Assembly: GCA_041398905.1 (NCBI GenBank)
Contig: JAWKTV010000008.1
Coordinates: 62,001 to 126,000 of the forward strand
Length of the DNA: 64,000 bases
Direction: 5' to 3'
From: JAWKTV01 sp041398905
GTDB taxonomy: Bacteria; Planctomycetota; Planctomycetia; Planctomycetales; Planctomycetaceae
Position numbers and translations under genes: made by a program. Shown here in pieces: positions 20,473 to 29,425 of this stretch; within the stretch, counting starts at the first letter, position 1, and the number at the start of each line of letters is the position of its first letter. The notes under the pieces are model-generated. The model was not told where the DNA came from. It ran no database searches and saw only the letters and a program-made list of their open reading frames with translations.

Positions 20473-21810
20473 CTACTCCTGCATCGGCAGCTTCAACTGC
20501 TGAGGACGCCCTTTGCGGAGGATGCTCACCGCCACCTCATCGCCCACATTTCGGTCCGTCAGCCCGTGGAACAGCAGGTCCGCTTCACTGAGCAGATCGC
20601 GGCGGCCATCGTAGCTGACGATGATATCGCCCTGCTGAAAGCCCCGCTGCTTGGCAGCGGCGTGTGGACCATACTGGCCAACGTGCTGCACCCGCAGCGC
20701 CATCTCACCCGACGGAATCCGCAACTCACGGCGTTCCGCGTCCGGGAGGACTTCGAGCTTCAGTCCGCCAGTCGCCATCCGCCGCATCCCCCATGTGCTT
20801 GATCGCCACTGAATGTCCCCCTGACGCCGCCAGCCACGCGGGAGCTTCAGCGTCAATCGATCTTGAGAACCTTTGCGGACCACGGTAGCGGTCAGCGTGG
20901 CTCCGTCCGGACTGGCCTGATGCAGCACCCACTGCACGTCCGCCACGGAGAGCAAAGGCTGCCCTTCCAGCGTCTCGATGCGATCGCCCGCCTTGAACCC
21001 CGCCGCAGCGGCATACGAGTCCTCGGCGACCGCGGTCACCGTCGCGCGTTCCTTCGGATCGAGCGTCAGACCCACCGACTTCGGATGCGGATACGGATAG
21101 AACACCTCTTCCGGAATCGGCTGCTTACGTCGGCGGAAGTCGTCCCGCAGCGCGTCGCCAATCTGATGGCAATGGATGCAGCTTCTGACGACGTCCCCCT
21201 CATAGTTGAGCGTGTCGGTGAACTTGTCCTTCAGCGACGCGAACTTCTCGGGCGAAGCGACGACCGGCTTCGGGCCACGCTTCCCCGCCAGCGACGCCTT
21301 GTTCGCCGGGTAGTCGGCATGCAGTTCCAATGCACCTTCCAGAGCCCGGGCCATCCCCGCGACGGAGACGTCGCCCACCCACTCGGTGCGATGCGATCGC
21401 GTCCCGAACCGCCCATAGATGGTCCCGTCCGCGTTCAGCAGAAACACCGCGAACGACTGATCGGTATCGAACTGAAACGTCGCCAGGTCCAGCCCGTTGG
21501 TGCCGACGATCCGCGCACACACAAACTTCTCCAGCAACGGCTTCACCACCGGATCCTGATCGATCAACTCGTCATCGAGCTTCACGCACTCTTCACACGG
21601 CAGGCACCGCAGCACCACCAGCAAAGGCTTGCCCGACTTCCGAGCCTCCGCGAACGCGCGGTCCAAATCGTTATAGATCCAGAAACCCTCGGCGAGAATC
21701 CGCTGCTTGTCCTGACGCACCAACTGCTCCCGCGTCGGCTTCTGCTGCGCGACCGCGGCGATCGGCAGCCCCAGACAACAGACCAGACTCCAAAGCAAAG
21801 AACGCGACAT
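20473..21810 (-). CDS. Exported thioredoxin-like / CxxCH / PDZ protein
   Basis: 445 residues from MSRSLLWSLVCCLGLP (ATG at 21810), a clear signal peptide ending near AVAQQ. Residues ~35-160 are a thioredoxin-fold domain with the redox motif LPCEECVKLDDEL. About residue 210 a single CIHCH haem-attachment motif follows (VVRSCIHCHQIGDALRDDF). Two PDZ-like stretches come next (SYAAAAGFKAGDRIETLEGQ and AAKQRGFQQGDIIVSYDGR). The order suggests a periplasmic redox protein that can bind a c-type haem. Alternatively the CxxCH is a metal site. This domain set occurs in planctomycetes but its function is not established. No cytochrome maturation gene is nearby. Confidence 0.78.
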   Translation of the reverse strand: MSRSLLWSLVCCLGLPIAAVAQQKPTREQLVRQDKQRILAEGFWIYNDLDRAFAEARKSGKPLLVVLRCLPCEECVKLDDELIDQDPVVKPLLEKFVCARIVGTNGLDLATFQFDTDQSFAVFLLNADGTIYGRFGTRSHRTEWVGDVSVAGMARALEGALELHADYPANKASLAGKRGPKPVVASPEKFASLKDKFTDTLNYEGDVVRSCIHCHQIGDALRDDFRRRKQPIPEEVFYPYPHPKSVGLTLDPKERATVTAVAEDSYAAAAGFKAGDRIETLEGQPLLSVADVQWVLHQASPDGATLTATVVRKGSQDRLTLKLPRGWRRQGDIQWRSSTWGMRRMATGGLKLEVLPDAERRELRIPSGEMALRVQHVGQYGPHAAAKQRGFQQGDIIVSYDGRRDLLSEADLLFHGLTDRNVGDEVAVSILRKGRPQQLKLPMQE

Positions 21811-22018
21811 GGAAGTCCTCGACCAATCGACAGGAGACGGAGCAGGCAGGGACGCGCGCAAGACCGCGCGAGTCCGACAGGTCACAAGACCGACTGCGAC
21901 TTTGGAATAATCGCCTGAGTCGCATCAAGCTGCAAGGATGCGTCGAATCATGGGCGTATTCGTCCGGGGAACCACCTGGGCGAGCGCGAGACTCACGGTA
22001 CACGCGGCCAGTCCGAGT

Positions 22019-22495
22019 TCATCCCTGCATGATCTGCAGTGCAGCCGCGACAGCGAGTTCATCGCAGCGCTCGTTCTCCGGGTGACCTTGATGCCCGCGA
22101 ACATGCTTCCAGGTCACCAGATGCCGCTGCAGCAGTTCGTCAAGTTCCTGCCACAGCTCGACGTTCTTGACCGGCTTGAGCTGCTTGCCTTCTCGGCGCC
22201 GCCAGCCGTTCCGCTTCCAGCCGGGCAGCCATTCCTGCGAGCCTTTCATCACGTACGCGCTGTCGGTGACGACTTCCACACGCGAGCGCCGGGACAAAGC
22301 CCGCAGGCCCGAAATCACGGCCTGCAGTTCCATCTGATTGTTGGTCGTGTCCGCAACGCCGCCAGCGCATTCTTTCTCCGCGCCGCTCGCCGGGTGACGC
22401 AGAATGTAGGCCCACCCGCCCGGCCCCGGATTGCCGCGACACGCACCATCCGTGAAGAGCTGCACGACGGGGGGACTTCCGGAAGCATCTGCCAT
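22019..22495 (-). CDS. rnhA: Ribonuclease HI
   Basis: 158 residues, normal length. All catalytic carboxylates are present: Asp in LFTDGACRG, Glu in NNQMELQAV, Asp in VTDSAYV, and His/Asp in VRGHQGHPENERCDELA. The basic-protrusion region GWKRNGWRRREGKQLKPVKN is present. It cuts the RNA strand of RNA-DNA hybrids, removing R-loops and primers. It lies downstream of infA on the same strand with a 148-base gap that holds a short tandem repeat. Confidence 0.96.
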   Translation of the reverse strand: MADASGSPPVVQLFTDGACRGNPGPGGWAYILRHPASGAEKECAGGVADTTNNQMELQAVISGLRALSRRSRVEVVTDSAYVMKGSQEWLPGWKRNGWRRREGKQLKPVKNVELWQELDELLQRHLVTWKHVRGHQGHPENERCDELAVAAALQIMQG

Positions 22496-22514
22496 CAGCG
22501 CGGACCTTCAGCAG

Positions 22515-22570
22515 GGCGGTAGCGGTCTCAGGTCGTGGCGGTAGCGGTCTCAGGTCGTGGCGGCAGCGGG
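22515..22570 (+). repeat. 22-bp tandem repeat, two full copies and a partial third
   Basis: Two identical copies of GGCGGTAGCGGTCTCAGGTC-GT at 22515-22536 and 22537-22558, then a degenerate partial copy (GGCGGCAGCGGG). It sits just upstream of the rnhA start. It could be real local duplication or an assembly artefact. Confidence 0.8.
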
Positions 22571-22643
22571 TGCTCACTGCACCAACGTCCGCGCCGCTTG
22601 CGAGCAGCAAAGCCGCCGACGCGTCACTGCGCCGCCCTCAGGA

Positions 22644-22862
22644 TCATCGTTCGCGGAACGTGATTCGACCGCGGGTCCAGTCGTATGGCGAGACTTCGAC
22701 CTTCACTCGGTCGCCGGGAACGATACGGATGAAGTGCTTACGCATCTTGCCAGCCACGTGGGCCATGACCATATGGCCATTGTCCAGCTTTACGCGAAAC
22801 TGTGTGTTGGCCAAAGCCTCCACCACTTCGCCGTCAACGGGAATTGCCTCCTCTTTCGCCAT
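22644..22862 (-). CDS. infA: Translation initiation factor IF-1
   Basis: 72 residues from MAKEEAIPVDGEVVEAL, the standard start; the ORF is open 48 codons upstream without similarity. A single S1/OB-fold domain shows FRVKLDNGHMVMAHVAGKMRK, IRIVPGDRVKVE and YDWTRGRITFRER. It binds the ribosomal A site during initiation. The divergent SGNH-like gene begins only 67 bases away, so the promoter region is compact. Confidence 0.97.
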   Translation of the reverse strand: MAKEEAIPVDGEVVEALANTQFRVKLDNGHMVMAHVAGKMRKHFIRIVPGDRVKVEVSPYDWTRGRITFRER

Positions 22863-22928
22863 GCATCTGCCTCTTAAGTTCAGGAACCTCGGTCGCCCCA
22901 TTCTATTTGGCGTTGGCGAAAAGTCAAA

Positions 22929-24266
22929 GTGCTGCGTCGTTTGGGCGGTTTGCCCGCTCGCCCCATCTTGCCCTCGCCCCGTTCCAGTGCCCTTCTCAAC
23001 CCGCATTGCCTGTTTTCTCGGTTGATCGATAGGATTCGGCCCCCCCGGCGAGCCGGGGCCCGCTCAGGGTCCGTTCCGACCGAGCTCAGGTCTGCCTTGC
23101 TCCGCAACTCCTACAACTTCATCCGACGCCTCGTGGCCGCCGTGCTGGTGGTCGTGGGACTCGTCTGCGTCGCGGAAGTTGCCCTGAGGTCTCGAGAGTA
23201 TCGTACTGAGCGGGAAGTGCAGATTGACTCGATCCGGCCGCTACCGGCACTCCCCAGCCGCGTCACCAGGTTTGAGTCGCCCGCCGTCTGGAAGAAGATG
23301 CTGACCCATCCGGTCACAGGCGAGCCGTTCCAGAGCCGCACGAACTCGCTCGGCTTGCGTGGCCCGGAGCCGACGATCCTCAAACCGCCAGGCACCTTGC
23401 GGATTCTCTGTCTCGGCGACGACACCACCCTGGCTCCCTTACTGCCAGAGAGCGAGTGTTACCCGGCGGTGCTCGAGCGGCTGCTGGAGGAGCGGGTGCA
23501 GCGGCCCGTCGAGGTGATCAATGCCGGGATGCCCGGCGGGTATCCGTTGACGGAATGGATCAAGTGCAAGCAGTCTTTGCTGGCACTGCAGCCCGATGTC
23601 ATCCTGTGGCACATTGACCTCTCGGACGCCATAGAGGAGTTGGAGGCTCGGCGGACCGTGCGCGTCGACGCCTTCGATGAGCCCGTCGCGGTGGTGCATG
23701 AATCTTTCGACCTCGAGCCCGCACCCGGGCGGGAGTGGACCGACCAGTTCGCCATCCTCCGCTATCTGCGGGGCGAGACGCTGCAGAGGCTCAGCCCTCC
23801 GCTGCGACGGTCGCGATTCGAGGCCTACCAGGCGCGACTGGAAGCCTGGGCCCCCGCCGGTGGTCCAGCCAGTGAGTTGACGACGCACCCGGTGGCGACG
23901 CCCGTCCGGCTGCTGGCCAACGCGGTGGAGCATCGACCCACCGAGATCATGCTGACGTACTGCCCAAGTGCCTGGCAGGCTTCGGAGCTGCTGCAAGCGG
24001 CCCAGGACGACGCCGGCCGCCTCCGCCAACGGGCGAACGAACGACCTGCACAGGTCGTCAGCCAGGCCGCCAATGAGCGAAACGTGTACTTCCTCGACGC
24101 CACCCGCAGGTTTCTGGAAGACGAATCGCCGCAGGAGCTGTTCTCCCGCGAGACCGGGCGGCTTTCACCGCGCGGACACAAACTCTATGCACAAGTGATC
24201 GCGGACGGGTTGCTCAAATCAGAAAGTCGCGAGTCCGCCGCACAACAGGCCGCAGCCCTCCCCTGA
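22929..24266 (+). CDS. Membrane-anchored SGNH/GDSL hydrolase-like protein lacking the usual Ser
   Basis: 445 residues from a GTG at 22929. A TTG at 23097, giving LLRNSYNFIRRLV just before the membrane helix (LVAAVLVVVGLVCVAEVAL), is perhaps the better start. After the helix comes FQSRTNSLGLRGPEP and LRILCLGDDTTLAPLLP at the position of the GDS block, then VEVINAGMPGGYPLTEW (block III Asn) and a C-terminal LSPRGHKLYAQVI with a His. The catalytic Ser of GDS is Asp here, so hydrolase activity is doubtful. Family members often deacetylate or transacylate surface polysaccharides. It is divergent from infA and convergent with the moxR gene. Confidence 0.7.
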   Translation: MLRRLGGLPARPILPSPRSSALLNPHCLFSRLIDRIRPPRRAGARSGSVPTELRSALLRNSYNFIRRLVAAVLVVVGLVCVAEVALRSREYRTEREVQIDSIRPLPALPSRVTRFESPAVWKKMLTHPVTGEPFQSRTNSLGLRGPEPTILKPPGTLRILCLGDDTTLAPLLPESECYPAVLERLLEERVQRPVEVINAGMPGGYPLTEWIKCKQSLLALQPDVILWHIDLSDAIEELEARRTVRVDAFDEPVAVVHESFDLEPAPGREWTDQFAILRYLRGETLQRLSPPLRRSRFEAYQARLEAWAPAGGPASELTTHPVATPVRLLANAVEHRPTEIMLTYCPSAWQASELLQAAQDDAGRLRQRANERPAQVVSQAANERNVYFLDATRRFLEDESPQELFSRETGRLSPRGHKLYAQVIADGLLKSESRESAAQQAAALP

Positions 24267-24324
24267 CACTCGGTCGGGCGTCTGCGATCCAACTCCCAGC
24301 CGGCGGCGGCTCGGTCAAGCAGGG

Positions 24325-25395
24325 CTATCCCGGGTGGTTCTGACGAGCCGGCTTGACGATGTCCGATACGCTCTGCAGCAGTGGCGCGGACCGGGTTTCC
24401 GGAGGGACGACCGCAAGCAAACGCCGCACGATCTCATCGGGTGTCACACCGTCGGCGTCCGCCGCGAAGTTCGTGATGATGCGATGTCGCAGCACCGGGA
24501 CAGCCACCGCCTGCACATCTTCGAGTCCCGCGAAATCGCGACCGCGAAGCACCGCCCGGGCCTTCGCTCCCAGCACCAGCGATTGGCTCGCACGCGGACC
24601 GGCCCCCCAGGTCACGTACTCGCGCACGAAATCCGGAGCGTCCGGATGCTCCTTGCGAGTCAGCCGGGCGAGCGTCAACGCGTATCGAATCACATGATCG
24701 GCGGCGGGGATATCGCGCACCGTCTCCTGCAGCCGCAGCAGCCTCGCGGCATCCAGCACCGGCTCAATTGCCGGTCCCGGTCGACCCGTCGTCCGCCGTA
24801 CGATCTCGAACTCATCGTCCTCCGCCGGGTAACCAACATGCACCTCAAACAGAAAGCGGTCGCGCTGCGCTTCGGGCAGCGGGTAAGTCCCCTCCTGCTC
24901 GATCGGATTCTGCGTGGCGAGCACAAAGAATGGACTGGGGAGCAGGTGCTGCTCGCCGCCGATGGTCACCTGCCGCTCCTGCATCGCCTCCAGCAAAGCG
25001 GCCTGCGTCTTCGGAGGCGTACGGTTGATTTCGTCCGCAAGGACAACGTTCCCGAAGATTGGCCCCGGCAGAAACTTCAACTCGCGCTGGCCGCTCGTCC
25101 GGTCCTCCTGAATGACCTCCGTGCCCGTAATGTCGGCCGGCATCAGGTCCGGCGTGAACTGGATGCGGCGGAACGCCAGCCCTAAGGAGTCCGCCAGCGA
25201 CTTGACGATGAGCGTCTTCGCCAGCCCCGGCACGCCGACCAGCAAACAGTGCCCACCGGCCAACAGCGCGATCAGCAGTTCATCGATCACCTGCGTCTGA
25301 CCGACCACCACCTGTCGCAACTGCTCGAGCACGCGCTCCTGCGCGGCCTGCAGTTCGGCAATCGACTTCGCGGATGCGGGATGGGAATTCGTCAT
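24325..25395 (-). CDS. MoxR-family AAA+ ATPase
   Basis: 356 residues from MTNSHPASAKSIAEL; an 11-codon extension is possible. Walker A GVPGLAKT, the pre-sensor IQFTPDLMPADITGTE, Walker B VVLADEINRTPPKTQAALL, sensor 1 VLATQNPIEQEGTYPLPEAQ and the arginine-finger region RDRFLF are all present. MoxR ATPases act as chaperones, usually beside a von Willebrand factor A protein and a DUF58 protein. Here neither partner lies downstream, because apt and a kinase are upstream and the opposite strand follows. The usual partners may be elsewhere. Confidence 0.92.
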   Translation of the reverse strand: MTNSHPASAKSIAELQAAQERVLEQLRQVVVGQTQVIDELLIALLAGGHCLLVGVPGLAKTLIVKSLADSLGLAFRRIQFTPDLMPADITGTEVIQEDRTSGQRELKFLPGPIFGNVVLADEINRTPPKTQAALLEAMQERQVTIGGEQHLLPSPFFVLATQNPIEQEGTYPLPEAQRDRFLFEVHVGYPAEDDEFEIVRRTTGRPGPAIEPVLDAARLLRLQETVRDIPAADHVIRYALTLARLTRKEHPDAPDFVREYVTWGAGPRASQSLVLGAKARAVLRGRDFAGLEDVQAVAVPVLRHRIITNFAADADGVTPDEIVRRLLAVVPPETRSAPLLQSVSDIVKPARQNHPG

Positions 25396-25599
25396 GCGCG
25401 ATCGGGAAAGTGAAAGCTGGGAAGGCAACGGTGTTTCGCCAGGTGCGTTCTGGGAGCAGCGGAGGAACTCACAGCGTCGCGGGAACCCCGGTCATCGTCC
25501 TGAGACGCGCCGAGACATCGTCGAACGAGTTTACCACCTGGCTGCGCGCGGGGCCTGTTGTTCGCCGCGCACGGCAGTGGGGTCGACCGCTCAGCCGGC

Positions 25600-26112
25600 C
25601 TAATAGGTCATGAGGCTGTAACAGTCGTGCGGCTTCAGTTTCTCACGACCGCCGAGGCCGGCCAACTCGATCACGAACGCGCAGCCGACGACTTCGACGC
25701 CGCTCTTGATCGCCAGTTCGGCACACGCCTTCATGGTGCCGCCCGTCGCCAGCAGGTCGTCCACCAGCAGCACCCGGTCGCCGGCCTGGTAGGCATCCGT
25801 GTGAATCTCGAGCGTGTCGGTGCCGTACTCCAACTCGTAATGAAACGAGTGCGTATCAAACGGGAGCTTGCCCGGCTTTCGAATCGGGATGAAGGCGGCG
25901 TTGAGTTCCAATGCCAACGGTGCGGCAAAGATGAACCCGCGGGCCTCCGCAGCCGCGACGGCCGTCACTCCGCTGCGGCGAAACCAGCCGGCAAGCCGAT
26001 GAATCGACTCGTGGAACGCCTCCGGGTTCGCCAATAGAGGCGTGATGTCGCGAAACTGAATTCCGGGCTTGGGGAAGTCGGAAATCGTGCGGATATATTC
26101 GGTCAGGTCCAT
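25600..26112 (-). CDS. apt: Adenine phosphoribosyltransferase
   Basis: 170 residues, usual length. IRTISDFPKPGIQFRDITPLL is the typical N-terminus, EARGFIFAAPLA and RKPGKLP follow, and VLLVDDLLATGGTM is the PRPP-binding loop. It converts adenine and PRPP to AMP for purine salvage. It starts 10 bases after the stop of the protein kinase gene on the same strand, so the two are probably co-transcribed, with moxR possibly following. Confidence 0.95.
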   Translation of the reverse strand: MDLTEYIRTISDFPKPGIQFRDITPLLANPEAFHESIHRLAGWFRRSGVTAVAAAEARGFIFAAPLALELNAAFIPIRKPGKLPFDTHSFHYELEYGTDTLEIHTDAYQAGDRVLLVDDLLATGGTMKACAELAIKSGVEVVGCAFVIELAGLGGREKLKPHDCYSLMTY

Positions 26113-26121
26113 TCGGAACTT

Positions 26122-27802
26122 TCATTCCATCGATGAAGGTGATTCGATCCGGCCGCGCTCGATCGTGATCCGTCCGAGTTGCCGGGGGTCGTCAATGTAC
26201 ACGGCTTGCAGGGCGTCGAGAATCCGAGTCGCTCCGACGTGGTCGTTCGCCGCCGCCAGTTCCCGCCCGCTCGAACGCGGCGGCGAGCGTCGCCTCGTCA
26301 TTGAACTCGCTCTCGGCCGGCAACGTATCGAGAAGCGACTGCGCGATCGACCGAACCGTCTCGACTTCCGCCGCCGGCTGGTCCGCCGGCGGAGCGACTT
26401 GAAGCAGCACCAGCAGTCCTTGTAGTCGGCTGCGGGCCGTGCGGACATCGCCGTTCGCGAGATCACGCTGCACGCGGCTCCAACACCTGCACCGGCTCGG
26501 AGACCGCGCTTCGGTATTTCCGTTCCGTCGCGCCTGCCGCTTGAGGTCAAGTTCCAGATCAGCCAACTCAATCCGCATCTGGTACGGTGCGACCCTGGGC
26601 TCCCAGGTCTCGCGATCGAGCGCGACGAGCGGAGCGAAGTAGTCGCGGCCCGCCTGAACCCAGGCGGAGCCGCGCGGTTCGGACATCAGCGCCTCCCCCG
26701 CAGCGAACATCCGTTCCGGGTCCGGGCGACGGTTGATGAACATCCAGACGCCGATCGTTACCACCGCCACCAGCAGCGCGATCAGCACCCAGATGTTGTC
26801 GAGCCAGCGTTCGACCGGAGTTCCTCGCGCCGCAACGTCCAACTCGGCCCGCATCAGGTCACGAACGAACGTGGCGCCGATCTCTCTCTGAGGCTGCGGT
26901 GCCGCGATCTCCGCCGGGGCGATCGTCTCGGCATCCGCGTCGACGGGCAGCCCGTCCGCCGCCGCACTGGGGCCGTTCGCGAGATCGACCTTCTTCGGAA
27001 TCTCCGCCAGCCGCAGCTCCAGCACATACGCGTCCGGAAAACGCTTCTCCGGCTCCTTCTCCAGACATTGGCAGACGACTTCGTCGAGCCAGCGAGGGAT
27101 TTCCGGATTGAAGCGACGCGGGCTGTCGAACAGGCCGAAACGGTGCTGCTGCAGGATGTCGACGGTGCTCTTCCCGGTAAAGGGGGGACGGCCCGTGAGC
27201 ATGACATACATGACCGCCCCGAGCGAGTAGATGTCACTCGCCTTGCCGACCCGCTTGCCGGCCGCCTGCTCGGGCGACATGTACTCGGCAGTGCCGATCA
27301 TCCCGCCGGTGGCGGTCAGACGGCTCGATGCGAACAGTTGGGCGACACCGAAGTCGGTCAACTTGACATCGCCGTTGGTGGTCAGCAGCAGGTTGGAGGG
27401 CTTGAGGTCGCGATGCACGACACCCGTGTTGTGGGCCGACTTGAGCGCCCGGCAAATCTGCACGCCAATCTCGATCGCCCGCCGCCACGGGATGCGTTTC
27501 TCGCGTTCCAACCGGTCGGTCAGCGTTTCCCCATCGACGTACTCCATCGCGAAGTAATAGGTCTCACCGTCCACGCCGTGGTCCAGGAGCTTCACGACGT
27601 ACGGACTGGAGAGCTGCTGCAGGACTTCTATTTCGCGATGAAACCGCGCGACGAAGCCCGGCTCGCGAGACATGGACGCGGCGAGCACCTTGAGGGCGAC
27701 CTGCTCGCCGGAGTCCCGGTGCCTCGCCAGATACACCGTCCCCATGCCTCCCGAGCCAAGCTCGCCAGTAATCTGGTAGGGGCCAAGCGCGGATGGTGAC
27801 AT
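26122..27802 (-). CDS. Membrane-anchored Ser/Thr protein kinase (PknB type), frame break near the end
   Basis: Start at MSPSALGPYQITGELG (ATG at 27802); a 206-codon upstream extension of the ORF is low-complexity. The kinase domain spans ~1-275: GSGGMGTVYLARH, VALKVL, HRDLKPSN, LTDFGVAQ and GTAEYMSPEQAAG, all residues for activity. After a ~90-residue linker comes one membrane helix (NIWVLIALLVAVVTIGVWMFI) and a mostly helical exterior region of ~200 residues. The single frame runs to 26192 with a nonsense tail. A shift near 26275 gives ELAAANDHVGATRILDALQ and a stop at 26122, which looks right. Substrates unknown; such kinases are numerous in planctomycetes. Confidence 0.86.
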
Positions 27803-28072
27803 GGGACATCGAGGCAAAGGCGAGGCGGTTGTGACTGTTCGTACTCCGATGGTAAGTGATTCGAGCGTGATTGGGCACGATGGGAAGTCTGGAACCACGC
27901 CAGACGGCCACGAACAGGCTGCTATGGGGCCGGGCGGACTGCGATTCCCGTTGACCCTCCCGCGGCTTTCCCCGTAGCATCCCACGGTCCGGGACGGTTT
28001 GTCCGTGGCACGCAAGCTGTTGGATGGATTCGAGGTTCCGTCGATCAGCGATCGCCGGGGGGCGTGTTTGGC

Positions 28073-29422
28073 ATGGATGCCGCAAGGCTCGCAAAAGTCT
28101 GGCTGCCGCGGCTCCTCATCGGAGCGATGGTCCTGCGTGCGCTGGCCGCAATCGGACTCGACTCGTTCCTCGAACATCGGCTGCACCAGCAGTATCTGAT
28201 TCTCGGGGACGCCGAAGGCTACTGGGATCTCGCCGGCGACATCGCCGACGGACGCGAATACGCCGTGTACGAACCACCGCGACGGGTGCTGAGAATGCCC
28301 GGCTTCCCCGCCGTGCTGGCGCTCTCCCGCGTTTGCTTCGGCGAGCATTTGCTGCCTGCGCGGTTGATTCTGGCGATCGTCGGCACGCTCGCGTGCTGGG
28401 GCGTCTGGAAGCTCGGGCAACTCCTGGCGGGCGAACTCGTCGGCCTAATCGCCTGTGCCTACGTCGCCGCCTGCCCGGCGATGGTGCTGTTCTCAGTCAT
28501 GATCCTCAGCGAAACGACCTTCGCCGCCACACTCGTGATATCGCTCGTTTGCGGAGCGAAACTTGTGAGACACGGCAACGGTCACTCGGACCCCACTGGT
28601 CCGTTGATCGGCCCAGGCCAGGGGGCGTCTCATGCGGTTGAGCGATCAACCGCCGATCCGCCCCCGGGAATCAACCTGCGTTGGGCGCTGCTCACCGGCC
28701 TGTCCATCGCGGCGGCGACCTACGTCCGGCCCAGTTGGCTGCTCACCGCACCGCTGTTCGCACTTTGCCTGCCGCTGTGCGGCCGAGGGCTCCGCAATCG
28801 GCTCGTTGAAGGGGGCCTTGTGTGCGGAGTCGTTCTGCTGGCCTTGCTGCCGTGGGGTTACCGCAATCAAGCGGCCACCGGGCACTTCGTGCTGACTTCA
28901 CTCTGGATGGGCCCGAGCCTTTACGACGGGCTGCATCCCGGCGCGACCGGCGACAGCGACATGGCCTTCTATGACCGCGACAACCTGCAAGCGGGCGGGT
29001 TATCGGAGTATGCCGTCAATCAGCACTACAAGCAGGCCGCTGTCGACTTCGTGAAGGCGAACCCGGGGCGGACACTCGAACTTGCGGCGATCAAGACGTG
29101 GCGATTCTGGAAGCCATGGCCGAACGCCGGGCAGTTCGGCGGGCCACTCGGTGCGGCTGCGATCGCCATCCCCTACCTGCCATTGGTGCTGCTGGCAATG
29201 TGGGGTGCCGTTCGCGGGGGCGGTGGCTGCTGGACGCGGCTGCTCTCCGCCGGGCCGATCCTGTACTTCGCGGCCCTGCACATGGTGTTCGTCAGTTCGC
29301 TGCGCTACCGGCTGCCTGCCGAGTACCCGCTCGCGGTCCTGGCCGCGATCGGGCTGCTGACGCTGCGGAATCGCAGCGGTAACAACACCTGCCTGCCTCC
29401 TCAGCCGACGCCGGAGGTCTGA
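28073..29422 (+). CDS. Polytopic glycosyltransferase-like membrane protein (ArnT/GT39-like)
   Basis: 449 residues from the ATG at 28073; a GTG nine bases earlier is possible. About ten hydrophobic segments are visible. The first periplasmic loop carries LGDAEGYWDLAGDIADGREY and PRRVLRMPGFPAVLAL, matching the GT-C pattern of an acidic residue in loop 1 used with lipid-linked sugars. It likely transfers a sugar or related group from a polyprenyl phosphate donor on the outer side of the membrane; the acceptor is unknown. Its stop is 3 bases before the start of the AsmA-like gene, so the two are one operon and may serve envelope assembly together. Confidence 0.75.
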   Translation: MDAARLAKVWLPRLLIGAMVLRALAAIGLDSFLEHRLHQQYLILGDAEGYWDLAGDIADGREYAVYEPPRRVLRMPGFPAVLALSRVCFGEHLLPARLILAIVGTLACWGVWKLGQLLAGELVGLIACAYVAACPAMVLFSVMILSETTFAATLVISLVCGAKLVRHGNGHSDPTGPLIGPGQGASHAVERSTADPPPGINLRWALLTGLSIAAATYVRPSWLLTAPLFALCLPLCGRGLRNRLVEGGLVCGVVLLALLPWGYRNQAATGHFVLTSLWMGPSLYDGLHPGATGDSDMAFYDRDNLQAGGLSEYAVNQHYKQAAVDFVKANPGRTLELAAIKTWRFWKPWPNAGQFGGPLGAAAIAIPYLPLVLLAMWGAVRGGGGCWTRLLSAGPILYFAALHMVFVSSLRYRLPAEYPLAVLAAIGLLTLRNRSGNNTCLPPQPTPEV

Positions 29423-29425
29423 ACC

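Noticed and set aside
22515..22570. Tandem repeat considered as a CRISPR fragment
   Set aside because: The copies are directly adjacent without spacers and only two are complete.
27803..28420. 206-codon upstream extension of the protein kinase
   Set aside because: Low-complexity text without motif; the kinase domain begins directly after the ATG at 27802.
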